Assembly (NCBI GenBank): GCA_947650285.1
Contig: CANTFL010000233.1
Location: 1-64,000, forward strand
Source of the DNA: Hyaloperonospora brassicae
Lineage: Eukaryota > Oomycota > Peronosporomycetes > Peronosporales > Peronosporaceae
Direction: 5' to 3'
Length of the DNA stretch: 64,000 nt
The notes beneath the pieces were generated by a model. It worked only from the letters and a program-made list of their open reading frames with translations, had not been told where the DNA came from and ran no database searches. The first letter of the stretch is position 1. Each line of letters begins with the position of its first letter. Positions 1 to 11,125 of this stretch are shown here, piece by piece. Made by a program: the position numbers and the translations under genes.

Positions 1-201
1 AGACTCCCAAAAACAGAGAAGCGCCATGGCCAATACCATGTGTAGCCACTCACACATTCTCGAAAGTGCCAAGCTCGCGCAGCAGGACTCGCAGCATCGA
101 TTGATGGTCCAACAGATCGTACGTCTTGTGCTCGCACACCCGTGACAAATCACGGGCTATCGCTCGATCCATCCAAGACGTTCGTGGAACGGGAGGTATG
201 C

Positions 202-1038
202 TTAGGCAACTGGCTCGGCATTGCATAGGTTCACACAGCACTTAGCTAGAGCAGCCCCAGGAATGCCGGCATCAAGTTGACACTGGCCAGTGTGTTTACC
301 GATCGTCGCGAGATCGAGACGGTAACACTCGTCGATTTGGTCGCAACCATACACGACCGAGTTAGGCACGCAGCGTGCCTTACAGCACTGGGCCCGGTCG
401 GCTCCGGGAATGGGGTGAAACCGGTAGCAACGCATAGTGTTCTGATTGATCGTTTCAGGCCCCAGCCCGAGACACTCATCGACTTGGCCGCAACTAGCCA
501 CAACAGGTGTCGCCGCGCAGCGATTCTTGCAGCACTGGGCGCGCTCAGCTCCGGGGACGAGGACTTCATGTTGACAGCCGGTGGTCGCTCCGTTCAGTTG
601 CTCATCAAGGAGATTGGCACATTCATCGACTTGGCGGCAGCCATACACAAGAGGTGTCGGCGCGCAGCCTGCCTTACAGCACTTGGCCCGCTCTTCTCCG
701 GGAATAGGAGCGTCCAGTTGACAAACATTTGTCAGTTGGTTCAGCTTTTCAAGCTCCTGAGGCGACGTGCGACCCCGACACTCATCGACTTGGTCGCAAT
801 AATACACAACAGGTGGAATCGCGCATTGTTCCGCACAGCACTGGAGCCGTGTAGCTTCGGTGGGATACTTCTGTTGACATTGATCAGAAAGTTGCTGGAC
901 ATCCAGTGGCGTGCGACCATTACACTCAGCGACTTGGTTGCAGTACGACAAAAAGGGTACAGGTGACCCAGGGACGGCGGCTACGCTGGCAGCAGCGATA
1001 GCAGCGGCAGCGAGGATGAGTCCGTTGCTGAGGTGCAT
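202..1038 (-). CDS. Secreted cysteine-rich protein with five PcF-like repeats, copy 1
   Basis: The 278-residue protein begins with a hydrophobic, alanine-rich segment (residues 1 to about 22) that reads as a signal peptide. Five tandem modules follow at about residues 33-72, 81-125, 134-174, 183-223 and 232-272. Each has six cysteines in the order C-x5-C-x(11-18)-C-x(12-13)-CC-x3-C, and most start with a C-x-Q-[VI]-[AD]-E-C motif and carry a [IV]PG step before the CC pair. The spacing and the closing CC-x3-C resemble the PcF family of small secreted oomycete phytotoxins, which normally carry one module; that family assignment is inference. The modules are joined by short proline/valine linkers with no dibasic cleavage site. 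The start is the first ATG, with an initiator element 44-59 bases upstream. The protein is identical in the second tandem copy. It could instead be a protease-inhibitor-like or other apoplastic protein. Coding status is fairly certain, function is not. Confidence 0.8.
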   Translation of the reverse strand: MHLSNGLILAAAAIAAASVAAVPGSPVPFLSYCNQVAECNGRTPLDVQQLSDQCQQKYPTEATRLQCCAEQCAIPPVVYYCDQVDECRGRTSPQELEKLNQLTNVCQLDAPIPGEERAKCCKAGCAPTPLVYGCRQVDECANLLDEQLNGATTGCQHEVLVPGAERAQCCKNRCAATPVVASCGQVDECLGLGPETINQNTMRCYRFHPIPGADRAQCCKARCVPNSVVYGCDQIDECYRLDLATIGKHTGQCQLDAGIPGAALAKCCVNLCNAEPVA

Positions 1039-1081
1039 GGCGGCGTTCGAGGTCTTGTCGTGGCTTGTTGTTCTTCGTCGC

Positions 1082-1097
1082 AGAATGAGGAATGAAG
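1082..1097 (-). promoter_or_regulatory. Oomycete initiator (Inr) element of the secreted-protein gene, copy 1
   Basis: Read on the minus strand, the 16 bases CTTCATTCCTCATTCT match the published oomycete initiator consensus GCTCATTYYNCAWTTT at 13 of 16 positions, including TCATTCC and the following CATT. It lies 44-59 bases upstream of the ATG, the usual spacing for oomycete genes. No TATA box is evident. This supports both the chosen start codon and the oomycete assignment. Confidence 0.6.
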
Positions 1098-4000
1098 AAC
1101 GGGAGTGGCGACGCTATGGCGTCGAGTAGCAAGAATCCAGTGGCAGGAGAGAGGACATCTGTATGCACCATACAAATGCAGAAGCGATTGACGGCAGCAC
1201 GCGCGATTTTCTAGCAGCGCGTAGACAAGTGTGGATTCAGTGGGCTCAGATCAGCTGACTTTGCTGAGTATGATCAAGACAGCTGCCGTGGGAGTCTTGT
1301 GATTGGAGACCGATTTGCATTTGTCACAGTCGTTCGTTCGCTACCGCTTCCAACGGCAATTTCGACCCACAATAGCGAGCATTATGCACTTCTTTCGTGG
1401 ACCTTAGCTTCTCTCTTGTACATGATGAGATACCATGAATCCCTTAGGTCGACAGCACCAGGCGCAGAGGAGTCGACACTTGTTACGCCGTATATCGTCT
1501 TCTTTGGCCGTCCGTTCAAGCCGCTGTTGTTGTATATTGTAGACAAAGGATATATCCTTAGGAACGCACTGGAAAAGAGCTCAGGCTTCAGCGTTCATCA
1601 CCCGTAGACGAAAGCAAGAGAAGCGTGAACAACACGGACGTGCGGATCTACTTTCGTGTTGCAGTTCGAGCGTTGACTCGCTTCACGGCACATTGTCGGT
1701 CTAGCAGCATCCAAGTACTAACAGAAGACAAGGTCCAACGCGCGAGCAGTGACTGATTTCAATTTTGCCAGTAATATCGCGTCCGCAATACTAGCCATGT
1801 TTACAGCTAACGGTATGAATGTTGCCAATGAAGCCAACGCGTTACGCTCGAAATGCCTTTGCGAACAATTGACATTGCGAAATTGCGGACGACCTATTCA
1901 ACAAAGCCTTGTGCACGTGGAAAGGCACCGTCGGTCTTCTATCACACTACAAGTCAAAACAAGTCAATGTTTTTGGCGTTTGCCCGACGACAGTGGTGTG
2001 GATCGAGAGGGAGGTGGTCGCATGTGTTCTAATTGGGAAAGATGGAGTAGAAACAGGAGACTACATTCAATGCTCTCTAAATTCTAGGGCAGCGTTCACA
2101 CGGTAGGCAAAGCCGATACTCCAAAGTTGTGGGCCTACGTTTATTGACATCAATGTATCTCCCGAAAGCAAAAACAGTGCATCAGATCGACACTGTCACT
2201 ACGAGCCGCGAGGCGTATGTCGCTTGAGCCACTCGAATCTCAATCCTCGCATTTCGTATCATTCCAGCTCACAGTCAACCTCAATTTGCATAGTTCTATT
2301 CATAACGGACTGGTTCCTCGCTGTCCACCTTGAGGATGCCCTGTCGAGTATCGCAGCAAGTACGAGCTCTGCGCTACCAAGTGCTCTGCGATGTCCAGAC
2401 AATTCCGAACGAGAGACCACGACATCTACAACATTCGACCGAACAAGCGCAAAGTCTGGCACAAAGAAGTATTGCAAATCACCACGACAGTGTCATTGCA
2501 GTAGCGCCTAGGTCGAGCGCGAACATGGCGTCGTCATCTGTTCGGCTTGCGACTGGGTTCTCAGAACGGACCACCGTGTCGCATGCGAGACGCAGTCGAC
2601 GAGATTTGCCTGAAATGGCGCAACGCTGTAATCGAAGGGACGGTCGAGATGGAGATGAGGAGCTTTCTGGACCTTATGGCACGACAGACGAGAGTCACAA
2701 CGTGCATCGACGTATGCGGCACGACATCACCTCGATTCTGTGTTTTCCGCGCACCACGTAGCAGGCGCTGACGGAGCGTCGACCCTCTTTCGAGCAGCCA
2801 GCGCAATTTTGTTACGTTTGTTGACGAGCGCATGTTACGCGTCGTTGGGCAGGACTCACCCTTTTAGCTTTTTGCGATCACGTGTCTGACTTGCGACCGC
2901 CATTGTGGACAAGAGACAAGTCGTTCGCTTGAAGCTGGTAGAGTGGAAACCACGGTCGGAGCGGGCGCAAACTATTGTGACGAGCAGATGAAAGCGCCTG
3001 CTGACGTCGACGCGTGGTCGACGTCTTCCAGCGGCGGCTGCACGCGCGCTGGAAGCGGAGCGTAGTTGTTGTGTCATGTACGTCCATTATTTCGAATAAT
3101 TAACGACTGAAAATATGACTGCAAGGATGCCCCGGAAACCGGGAGTAATCCGTGGGTGCTCCAAAGGGCCGGGGCAAGGGTAGCGACGGTCACAGACCAT
3201 CCCTCCCAAGCCGGGTTCGATCCTTTCATGACCGCTGATGCGACCAATCGGACCATACGTGCTAACCGCCGAAGCAGCAGCGTAAGACGCGGAATAGGCT
3301 GCCATTCGTGGCATCTACCCTGTTTGGACCGCTTACGCGACCCCTTGACGTGGAGTGCGATCACCGAAGTAAATGCAAGGCGCGGGGAACGCCAACCCGC
3401 CGTAGTACCTCCCCGAGGAGCTCATCCATCTATGATGGTGGCTCCCATCGGCCGCTTGCGCGACCCGTCGGTCCACTGCGCCCACACCTGAGACTGCGAG
3501 TGCAGCTTGCTCGAGGCCGCCCTTAGACCCCCTCGGCTCCCCTATGGGAGGATTCCCTCCGAAGAGGCCGCCCACGAAGGGGTAAGAAAAGACTGACTTG
3601 AGCTGAACCGTGAATAGTTGGGAATGAAAGCGGAGCGTAGTGTCTTCTGCATCGCGAGCAACGACAGACAGGCTACAGCTGAAATAGCTGACGCTGTTTC
3701 GTTCTATTGATGCTTTTACTTCTTGGACGTAACAATTTTCCCTGATTGCGCCTTCGGGCAGTATCGGCCAAGCGACGAAGACCACCAACGCGCCGGCCAA
3801 CCGGCACCCTTTTCTAGGCGGGAAGTCTTCAATAGTGGGGCTCAAGTTAAAGATTAGAGGGAGGCTTTTTCTCCGCTGCATGCACCAGGGAAGGCAGCGC
3901 AGCGTGGAAACCGGTAGGGGAGCTACAAGTAAGACGCGCCACAGTGAGGTGAGAGAGGGCCTGCAACAGCGGCCGTTACCCCCCGCTGCCGCCTCGTTGC

Positions 4001-4744
4001 TGCTGTCCTATGTCAGCTTTTCAGCCGCAGGACCGTTTGCCGAGCATGATACCCGACGGACCTACGAAGCGACTTGCCTGGAACGCGATTTATCGGACCC
4101 GTTCAGGTGCGTCAGTGGCCCATCGGAGCTGATCGGAGTGATACGCGACGTTTCCCGCGACTTCAGCGACCTGTCTACACCCTCGGGCGGGATATCCGTC
4201 TCCGCGTGACCTCTGCCGAGTGTTTCCCGAGACGCCCGACGTCACGAGCCAGCTGACTGAATCAGAGAACCGAGATTAACAACCGCACGCTCTACATACT
4301 GATCTATACGAGATGCGCTGAATCAGCGGACTGAGTTAGCGAGGAGGAGATGAGATAGCCCGGATAGAAACACACCGATATCGTATTGTCGTACACGACT
4401 GTAGAACAGACTATCAAGGCGCTCTAAGTAGCAGTCTGAGCGCGGCGGACGCGTCCTGCAGCAAGAGGCGGCAGCACCTCAGCAGCTACTACCCTTGTAG
4501 TGAGTATTCAGCAGCGCTCTCGCCCCACTGGTATCGTTCATTGCGAGCGTCGTGGACACAAATGCAAACGGCCGCCGCTGTATTAAGAGCCCTTCCACGA
4601 TCGACAAAGGCCGTATGGGCCAGCGACGAGGGCGATGTCAGTTCATCGGCTGTCATAGTACTCCCATGTGCGTTTTTCAGGACGAGCAGGAGGAGGCGCA
4701 GCAGCATGTAGTGGCTGTTTACACGGATGATAGCAAGAGGCGCA
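1098..4744. other. Region without recognised genes upstream of the secreted-protein gene, copy 1
   Basis: No recognisable gene is seen. Short open frames exist on both strands. Between the two tandem copies their few substitutions fall without respect to codon position, for example three amino-acid changes in the 143-codon frame at 2330-2761, so coding is not supported. Positions 3080-4198 are GC-rich, open in several frames at once on both strands (the longest is 182 codons on the minus strand, 3333-3881), and identical between copies. That pattern suits structured or repetitive DNA better than a gene. The left LTR of the Gypsy element begins at 4745. Confidence 0.5.
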
Positions 4745-5213
4745 TGTAAAGGGGCACGCCCTTGCTCAGATGAATGAGCAAGGCCTTGTATTGATAACAA
4801 TACAAGGGTGGGTACGCCCGACGTCACGTACACGTGGCGTGAGGAAGCCCGACCAAGAAAATACAGAACCCGAAAGCTCTGTCTTGAGAGGAAAGTAGAA
4901 CTGTTATTAAATATAGTTATGCTTCTTACTAAATCATCATTCGTCTTATTCTAACCGTATTAAACTTCTGTCTTTTACGTGGGTCTTCTGTCCACCACCC
5001 ATTGCGCGCGTCCAGCAGAGATTGGTGGTTCAATTGGTTATGCACACGGTACACCAACCAAGAAGTGGACCCCTCCACGGATATTACCTTTAGAATTAAT
5101 ATTTCGACAACGTCGCTTTTTTCGAGTGTATCGATTGAATATTATCCAAATAGATTCTATTCAAAATTGGTACTTTCGTACCAATTTATATGTAACGGGC
5201 TCACCCCGTTACA
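4745..5213 (-). repeat. 3' LTR of Gypsy copy 1 (left end)
   Basis: The LTR is 469 bp, with TGTAA at its left edge and TTACA at its right edge. Its inner end carries the short palindrome TGTAACGGG...CCCCGTTACA found in every LTR here. It is about 96% identical to the LTR at 18724-19192. Bases 5075-5213 are repeated at 12685-12825. Confidence 0.85.
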
Positions 5214-5232
5214 TCACCCCTCCCCCTTAACC
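5214..5232 (-). other. Polypurine tract of Gypsy copy 1
   Basis: Read on the minus strand this is AAGGGGGAGGGGTGA, directly next to the inner edge of the 3' LTR. This is where plus-strand DNA synthesis is primed in LTR retrotransposons. It fixes the element's orientation as minus. Confidence 0.75.
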
Positions 5233-5347
5233 ATCAGTCACTATAGTGAGTGATTGATTCATTGGTGACAGAGAGACCATTGTCTTGTCGCTCTTTGGAC
5301 GGGGAGCACTTGTTAGTCTCTCCCTTCTCATTTCAACTTTGCAGCGC

Positions 5348-6106
5348 ATGACGAGTCCGTCCATGCGCTCCACGAGCAAGACTGCATCTAAATCGGCTGC
5401 ACGGATAAGTGAAGCCGAAGAGCAAGACACTCAAGACTCGGCATCAGGCGATAATAAGCCTGCTGCTAATAATAAGGAGCCTGCAACACCCATGATTGCA
5501 GGTGCATGTATTCCTCCACGTGTAGCTTCTTCACCCGCAGCTACGGCCGCGGGTGGTAGTCCCATCGACCATGGTCCCGGTTTAGAGGTGACCTATTCGG
5601 GCGATTCGGATTCCCCGTCCGACTCCAAGCCGTCCGCAAAGCCCGACCGTACGGATGCGGAATCGAAAACTGCTGCGCTTCGCGGCAGTCTCAATCCTAA
5701 ATTGCGGCATGATATGTTCGGCTCATCCGACTATTTCGAAAACTCGTCACCGGGATCAAACCGATCGCGCTCGTATTCATACGAGACGGGTGTGCAGCAT
5801 GAGGACGTAAGTCCTCATGACGATGTTGATGACTCTTCGCGGATTCATCGTAGGCACAGTCGCAGTAATACGAGGTTTTGCGGCGATCGTGGTGACAGTG
5901 CTTACGTTGACACCACGCAAGAGGAGCAGGATCGTGAGGCGTTACGATCTGCTCCTCAACATAAACCATGGATGCCAATCTTAAGCGATCTGAGAGAGTG
6001 GTATGGCTATACCACTGGGAATTGTCGAATATCACTCTTTGGCTCGTCAAGGATCCATGGCCTTGATTCCAGTGCAGAGTATTATCGCACTGAGCATGCG
6101 TTTTAA
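5348..6106 (+). CDS. Antisense accessory ORF of the Gypsy element, N-terminal part, copy 1
   Basis: This plus-strand frame starts at an ATG about 115 bases inside the polypurine tract and runs opposite to gag-pol. It has a Ser/Ala/Pro-rich N-terminus, an acidic motif (EVTYSGDSDSPSDSK) and a His/Arg/Ser-rich middle, and ends at a TAA near a HGLDSSA motif. The same order of motifs occurs in tandem copy 2 (19327-20121) and in element A (22416 onward), where the frame continues much further. Downstream of 6106 the homologous sequence goes on in other frames (WYNGNHKRD at about 6130), so this copy is truncated. I do not recognise the protein family. It may be a nucleic-acid-binding or regulatory accessory protein; that is a guess. 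Confidence 0.55.
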   Translation: MTSPSMRSTSKTASKSAARISEAEEQDTQDSASGDNKPAANNKEPATPMIAGACIPPRVASSPAATAAGGSPIDHGPGLEVTYSGDSDSPSDSKPSAKPDRTDAESKTAALRGSLNPKLRHDMFGSSDYFENSSPGSNRSRSYSYETGVQHEDVSPHDDVDDSSRIHRRHSRSNTRFCGDRGDSAYVDTTQEEQDREALRSAPQHKPWMPILSDLREWYGYTTGNCRISLFGSSRIHGLDSSAEYYRTEHAF

Positions 6107-6376
6107 ATCAATGTTTTTAGACATCGATGGTACAACGGTAACCACAAGCGAGACGAGTTCTCGCTGGTTCAGGTGTGAAATGTTGTCATCGGCAAAATTG
6201 AGAATGTAGTCCGTGACACTTGGCTGGACCTACTTCCTCCAGCTCGCAATAAGTTTGAACAGAAATCATAAACCGGTGCTCGGTTTAAATTGCACCGATT
6301 GTCTTGAGAGGCAGGTTTACCTTACCCCTTGTGGGGAGAAAATGTCAGAGTTGTATAACCAACTCTGTTCGGGCCC

Positions 6377-6690
6377 CTAGGGAAGCCTTCTTCCCGAATC
6401 AGCCGTATCGGAGGGCGCAAATCTCGTGTGAGATGCACAAGAGGATGAAGAAGTTACAATCCTTTTACGAACGCGCCGGGCGTTCGTTCGACGATGGCCC
6501 TCCATCTTTAACAGGTGCTTCTGGTTGTACTGTTTGACGAGACCGGGCACATACACCATCCGCTGAGAGCGGGTCTTTCAGCTTTTCCACGAGGATGGAT
6601 ACCCCGGCACTAAACGAGGTTACTCATCCTCATTCCTGGATCTACACAGTGGTTCAAGATAAGCTTCACAAGGAAGCGTTCACCATCGTT
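6377..6690 (-). pseudogene. Chromodomain remnant of integrase, Gypsy copy 1
   Basis: The minus-strand frame 6377-6559 begins with the end of a chromodomain (MVYVPGLVKQYNQKH), equivalent to the intact domain at 23413-23583 in element A. The N-terminal half is out of frame. Chromodomains at the integrase tail direct insertion into particular chromatin in chromoviruses. Confidence 0.55.
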
Positions 6691-6798
6691 TGATTCGACC
6701 AAAGAATGCGGGGGAGAAGGAGCCCTCTTTCAAGTCGTTCGACTCACCATTTCGACTTATACGAGATGGATCGCGCAATCTCTGCATAGCTCGAGGAT

Positions 6799-7134
6799 TT
6801 GGATCACGAGAGAGACCGACGCTACGCTCTAACCGATCATGCACGGAAGCGCCGGAAGGATCGGGAGACTGGACGTGCGAAGGATCGTGACGATTACGCC
6901 CATGCACAGCTTGAGGTCGAGCGCGGTGTCCGCTCCTCGGACAAAGATTTGGAGATAGTTAGCAGAGAAATCTCTGAGCTACGTCGAGAGGTCCCTTCAC
7001 TGCGCAACCAGACTGATCGTCTGGATCGCGAGCGCAAGAGCCTGATGAAGGTTCTAAAACGTGGGGGCTATCTTCATCGTCGAAAGTCAGTTCGTACTGA
7101 CAGTTCGAGCGGAGACGCCCCACGTAGGACGTAG
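6799..7134 (+). CDS. Antisense coiled-coil ORF, C-terminal part of accessory gene, copy 1
   Basis: The 111-codon plus-strand frame is rich in Arg, Glu, Asp and Leu with heptad-like spacing (RDRRYALTD, SLRNQTDRLDRERKSLM), and ends with RGGYLHRRK. It aligns with 20780-21115 and with the end of the long antisense frame in element A (23670-24017). Differences are often conservative (E/D, K/R, L/I), which suggests this strand was under protein-level constraint. It lies antisense to the integrase tail. Indels have put it in a different frame from the segment at 5348-6106. Confidence 0.5.
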   Translation: MDHERDRRYALTDHARKRRKDRETGRAKDRDDYAHAQLEVERGVRSSDKDLEIVSREISELRREVPSLRNQTDRLDRERKSLMKVLKRGGYLHRRKSVRTDSSSGDAPRRT

Positions 7135-8206
7135 GATGCGTGCGCATCCTACGTGGAAGCTGGATCGTGTCTGCTTTTCCTTGTCTGCGCAGCACACGAA
7201 AAATAGTGATGTACTTGGGCAGTTGTTTGCTACTGCCCACATTAGTTACTATGTGTCAAGGTAGGTGTACCGTAGAAAGTAGTACTAAGTCTCTCTCAGC
7301 AAATGAGAGAACATTGGATCTTCCATTCTTGTCAGCGTTCCGTTTCTGACGGTCCACCGCGTAAGCGACAGAATCCTGTACAAAACGGACCACTGCTTCT
7401 CAAGTCAGCCGAAATCCTTCTGCTAACGAGAAATTGCTTTGTTCAGCTCGCCTTTTGCGAACTGTAGCTAGATCCCTCTCCTATCTCTGTTAATCAGCGA
7501 AGGTGTCGTCATCCTCTCTGGAATAGTCGTTGGCGGTGCTGAAAATACCAGCATCGTCATCATCATCTGACTCAATAATAGCGCCATCGCTATTATTGAG
7601 ACGGTTTTCTTCTTCGATGTCAATCTCATCAACATTGGCATCATACGTAACGGCTTAAGCGTCGACACGTGATGATCCAGAGCCAGAACGGTTTTTTCTC
7701 GAGCGAGTCCCTCACGCCTATCGAAGAGTCACACTCTAAGAGGGTGAGCGGACGCAGATAGCGTAAACCATTCGCGAAAAACAGTGTGTGCTAGGTTAAA
7801 GCATGCACCGAATTATTGTTGGCGATTTCCATCATCAGTAGGAAGTCGTACAACTCGAGAAAGAGTGGACGTATCCTCAAATGATCTCTTCGAGGACACG
7901 ATTGGCACGTTCCGTCATAACATCTGTTTCGGGATGGTCAGATGTCGACATCTCCAGCCGTGTTCCGAGTGAACGGAACACGGATTGCCCGAAGTCCGCC
8001 GTGAACCGAGGATCACAGTCTGATACGAGCTCACGGGGTAACCCGTGGAGTCGAAATATCGTGTCGACAAATACACGAGCACAGCCCTGTGCCTTATTCA
8101 ACAACGGTACTGCAGCAAGATGCACCATCGTGCTGAACCGGTCAACGAACACAAGAATACCATTATGCTTTCGAACGTCTTTGGGGAAACCGAAGACAAA
8201 GTCCAC
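6959..8206 (-). pseudogene. Integrase remnant, Gypsy copy 1
   Basis: The catalytic core is in 7877-8206 ([27 protein letters not shown]), which holds the D, D and E positions of the retroviral-type integrase triad. An acidic linker follows, in broken frames around 7470-7670. The degenerate GPY/F-type end with the conserved THPTSYVGRLR stretch is in 6959-7240. The empty target site matching element A's insertion lies here: ATTGG at about 7901-7905. Confidence 0.7.
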
Positions 8207-8617
8207 GAAAACGGACTACCAGCACTCTGCCGGGACAAGTAGAGGCTGTAAGGGTGCATGTGATATATGACTAGACTTTACCCGTTGACAAACCACAGAA
8301 TTACGCATGTACTTGCGCACGAGATGAAACTGGCGGGTCTTGTAAAAGGCACGACTTACCGTAAGGTGAGTCTTTTCTCTACCACGGTGGCCATGTTGGG
8401 CCTAGTGAAACTGATACATGATGCACAAGCTCAAATTGTTATGACCGGAGAAGACGACACCAGGCGTGTCGCCGGCAACGGCTGTATATTGCAGAAAACC
8501 GTTGCGTGTTGTGTTTTGATCCGATAAGAAATGGTACAAAGCCAATAACTCTTTCGATGATTTTCGAGTTGAATTCACCAGATGATCCACCAAGCGTAGA
8601 AGATTATTACCTCCTGC

Positions 8618-9091
8618 TTAAACATTTCTTACTTCGACAAGTAACGTTAACGACGACGGGACACTGACTGTAAGTGACTCAACAGTGGGCCTATCCTCAC
8701 TGTTCGATTGCGCGCTCGGCTCAAAATCGGGTCGGTTCGAAAGCGCATCAACGACGACATTAAGTCTACCTGGCTTGTATTCGACAGAGAAGTTATACTC
8801 CTCGAAGAAAGACATCCACCTCGCCATTCGTTGCGAGAGGTGTGGAAAGTTTACGGCCGTGCGTAGTGACGCATGGTCCGTATAGACGATGAACGGTCTA
8901 TCTCCCAAGATAAAGATACGAAACTGAGCCAGTGCGTACTTCATGGCAAGGCTTTTCTTGTCATGCACTGGGTAATTGCGTTCAGCGATTTGCAGATGAC
9001 GCGACCGATAGCAGGTTGCGCGCTCTGCACCATCGATATCAAATTGCATCAACGCAAATCCGTTCGCAAAATCGCTGGCGTCACAGACCAC
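8618..9091 (-). pseudogene. RNase H domain, Gypsy copy 1
   Basis: The open stretch of 157 codons starts at VCDASDFANGFALMQFD. It contains YTDHASL and ends with VEYKPGRLNVVVDALS, the signature order of the Ty3/Gypsy RNase H with its acidic residues. It is separated from the reverse transcriptase by frameshifts. The domain would degrade RNA in RNA-DNA hybrids during replication. Confidence 0.75.
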
Positions 9092-9274
9092 ATGAAATGG
9101 TCTGTCCTAATCTTCAATCGCCAGTATGGGCGTTCGCATTAAGCTTTTCGTGATGATTTCAAAGGAACGCTGACAGTCAGCGTTCCATGACCACTTCACT
9201 CTTTTTCTTGAGTAAACAAGAAAGATGAACAGTCATCTCGGCGTAATTGCGTGAGTACTTGTGTAAGTACGCCG

Positions 9275-10439
9275 CTAAGCCAAGGAACTTCCGAAGTCCC
9301 TTGACATCGACTGGCACTGGCTAGTAGGTGATCGCCTTGATCTTCTCGGGATCGGGGCGTACGCCGTGTTTACCCACAATGCAACCAAGAAGTGGTATTT
9401 CGCTAGCCGCGAATATACACTTCTTGAGGTTGGCATACAACTTATGCTTGCGCGTAAGTTGAAAAACCTAATGAACGTGAGTTCTGTGAACTTCAACGTC
9501 CGTCTTTCCGTCCCTATTCCGGCTATGGACGAACACATCTTCGAAGTAACTCGGTGCGAAGTCTCGCACCGGTCTCAACAGATTTGTGACACATCTGTTG
9601 AACGTTGCAGGGGCATAGCTCAGCCCTTATTACATCACTAGCCAATCCCACAGCATACCGCTGGGGGTGCTCACTGCTGTGTACGGTATGTCCCGTTCAC
9701 GCATGAGGATCTGACAGAATCCGTCCATCAGCTGCATGGACGAAAAGATGGTGCTCTTTGACATACCATCTATGATTACGTCCTTCCTCGGTATCGGCGT
9801 CTGAGCCGGTATTGTTGCAGCATTCAACTTGTTGAATGCGTGCACTATCCGCCATTGTCCTGTGGCGTTTCGCACACAGAATGTCGAAGAGCTGTGAGGG
9901 GAAGTGGATTCCCTCACATGGCCCGCTGCTAAGCGATCGGTAAAGAACTTGTCGATTGCTAGGACCTGTTCATGAGGCAGTGGCCACTGCTTCATGTCAC
10001 AGTACTTCGATCCCGGTTTGAGCTCGATCTCGTGTCGAGTGACTTTGTCTTTAGGCAACTTGCATGGTACTGATTCAGGGAACACATCCTTGAATTCGAT
10101 CGAATCCTTATTCAAAGGATTTGCCTGAAGCGACATCCAGGATTGAGACGTGTATCGCTCAATCCGAGTCTTCTCATCGATGACACTTTCGTCCACCAAT
10201 GAACTGCTGAGTTCCCTCTCGGTCTCAGTAAACACCGTTGCCGATCGAATATCGGTTACATACTCGTCCTCCACGACGAGTGCACAGATCTTTTTGACTT
10301 TGCCACTACGCAGTTCACGCAGGAAATGTTTCGGTTCTAGCGTCGGCAATTGAGTATTCTCCGAAGTTAGTTCCGGAGGCACAACCAGATCAAGCGTGTA
10401 AGCGCTTACGCTGGATTCATCATTAATCAAGACATTCAA
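9275..10439 (-). pseudogene. Reverse transcriptase, Gypsy copy 1, catalytically altered
   Basis: Residues 1-269 of the frame 9630-10439 cover the linker and the N-terminal palm and fingers (KQWPLPHEQVLA, SPHSSSTFCVRNATGQWRI, TPSGMLWDWLVM). The frame then stops. The continuation is frameshifted in 9275-9630. The catalytic box around 9538-9550 reads YFED, so the first aspartate of YxDD is lost. Polymerase activity is not expected. Confidence 0.8.
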
Positions 10440-10613
10440 TGTCTCGAATACTTACTGGAAAATCACTTCTACAGGGTACAGGAGAGCTTTCTCCACAATG
10501 AAGTGATCATCTACATTGTGTTCTTGTGCAGTCGTGCTAACGACCGTACCACGAGTGAGGCCATCGCACTCGCTCGTAGTACACCCACGTAAATGTGGGC
10601 GCTCCAAGACATT

Positions 10614-11054
10614 CTATAGGCCGTCATCTGAGGAAAAAGTAGCAGGTATCGTAACTGATCGATGCTGCCAGCTCACTCTTGGCTCGTATCTCCTGAGCCA
10701 AGGTAGACCTAGGATGACATCAAACTTGTCATCCAGGTCGATTACGATGAAATCATCATCGTACTGTTTGCCTTCTAACGTGTAGTGGGTTCCTACTACA
10801 CGTTTCTTCACAGTGATCGATGCGCCTGTCGCTAGGCGCGCTGTCATTCTCGTTGGAGGGATATCCCGCTTCATGAAGTAGTAACTTCCTGCCTCTAGCG
10901 ACTGGCGACGAACAAAATTGTTCGACGCCTTACAGTCAACTAGGGCGCGAAGTGACAAGTCTTTTGTCACTTCTAACTTCAAGGTGATGAGTGACACCTC
11001 ATCACCAAGTGCAGAGACACACAGGGACTGCGTGTCGGGAGCAACCTTCGTCAA
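10614..11054 (-). pseudogene. Aspartic protease domain, Gypsy copy 1
   Basis: The 146-codon frame contains the active-site region ALVDCKASNNFV and the C-terminal hallmark FDVILGLPWLRRYEP of Ty3/Gypsy proteases. The usual D-[ST]-G is DCG in element A and DCK here, so the glycine is lost. The frame starts just downstream of the gag region, and stops separate it from the reverse transcriptase. Confidence 0.7.
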
Positions 11055-11125
11055 GAGATTTGGAAATTCTCTTGATGTTACTGGATCAGCAGGTCGCTCC
11101 GCCCCTACTGACCCCGACCATTTTT

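Larger units (their letters stand above)
1..4198. repeat. Near-identical tandem duplicate block, copy 1
   Basis: This block matches 13917-18116. I count about a dozen substitutions plus small indels over 4.2 kb, nearly all before position 3100. From about 3100 to 4198 I see no difference. The match starts at the first base of the window, so it probably extends further left. It ends abruptly at 4198, where the copies drop to roughly 95% identity. The block holds the secreted-protein gene and its upstream region. Confidence 0.9.

Noticed and set aside
277..966. 229-codon plus-strand frame opposite the secreted-protein gene
   Set aside because: It is the antisense shadow of the five repeats; it is repetitive only because the gene beneath it is. 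The minus strand has signal peptide, cysteine pattern and promoter.
2330..2761. 143-codon plus-strand frame, also at 16247-16678
   Set aside because: Changes between copies alter amino acids freely (V/L, D/A, H/Y), and there is no motif or promoter match.
3175..3230. Possible tRNA gene with B-box-like GGGTTCGATCC
   Set aside because: The T stem does not pair and no A box lies at the right distance (about 11 bases short).
3333..3881. 182-codon minus-strand frame, also at 17251-17799
   Set aside because: Long and identical in both copies, but it sits in a GC-rich block open in several frames and has no recognisable motif. Identity there gives no evidence on coding.
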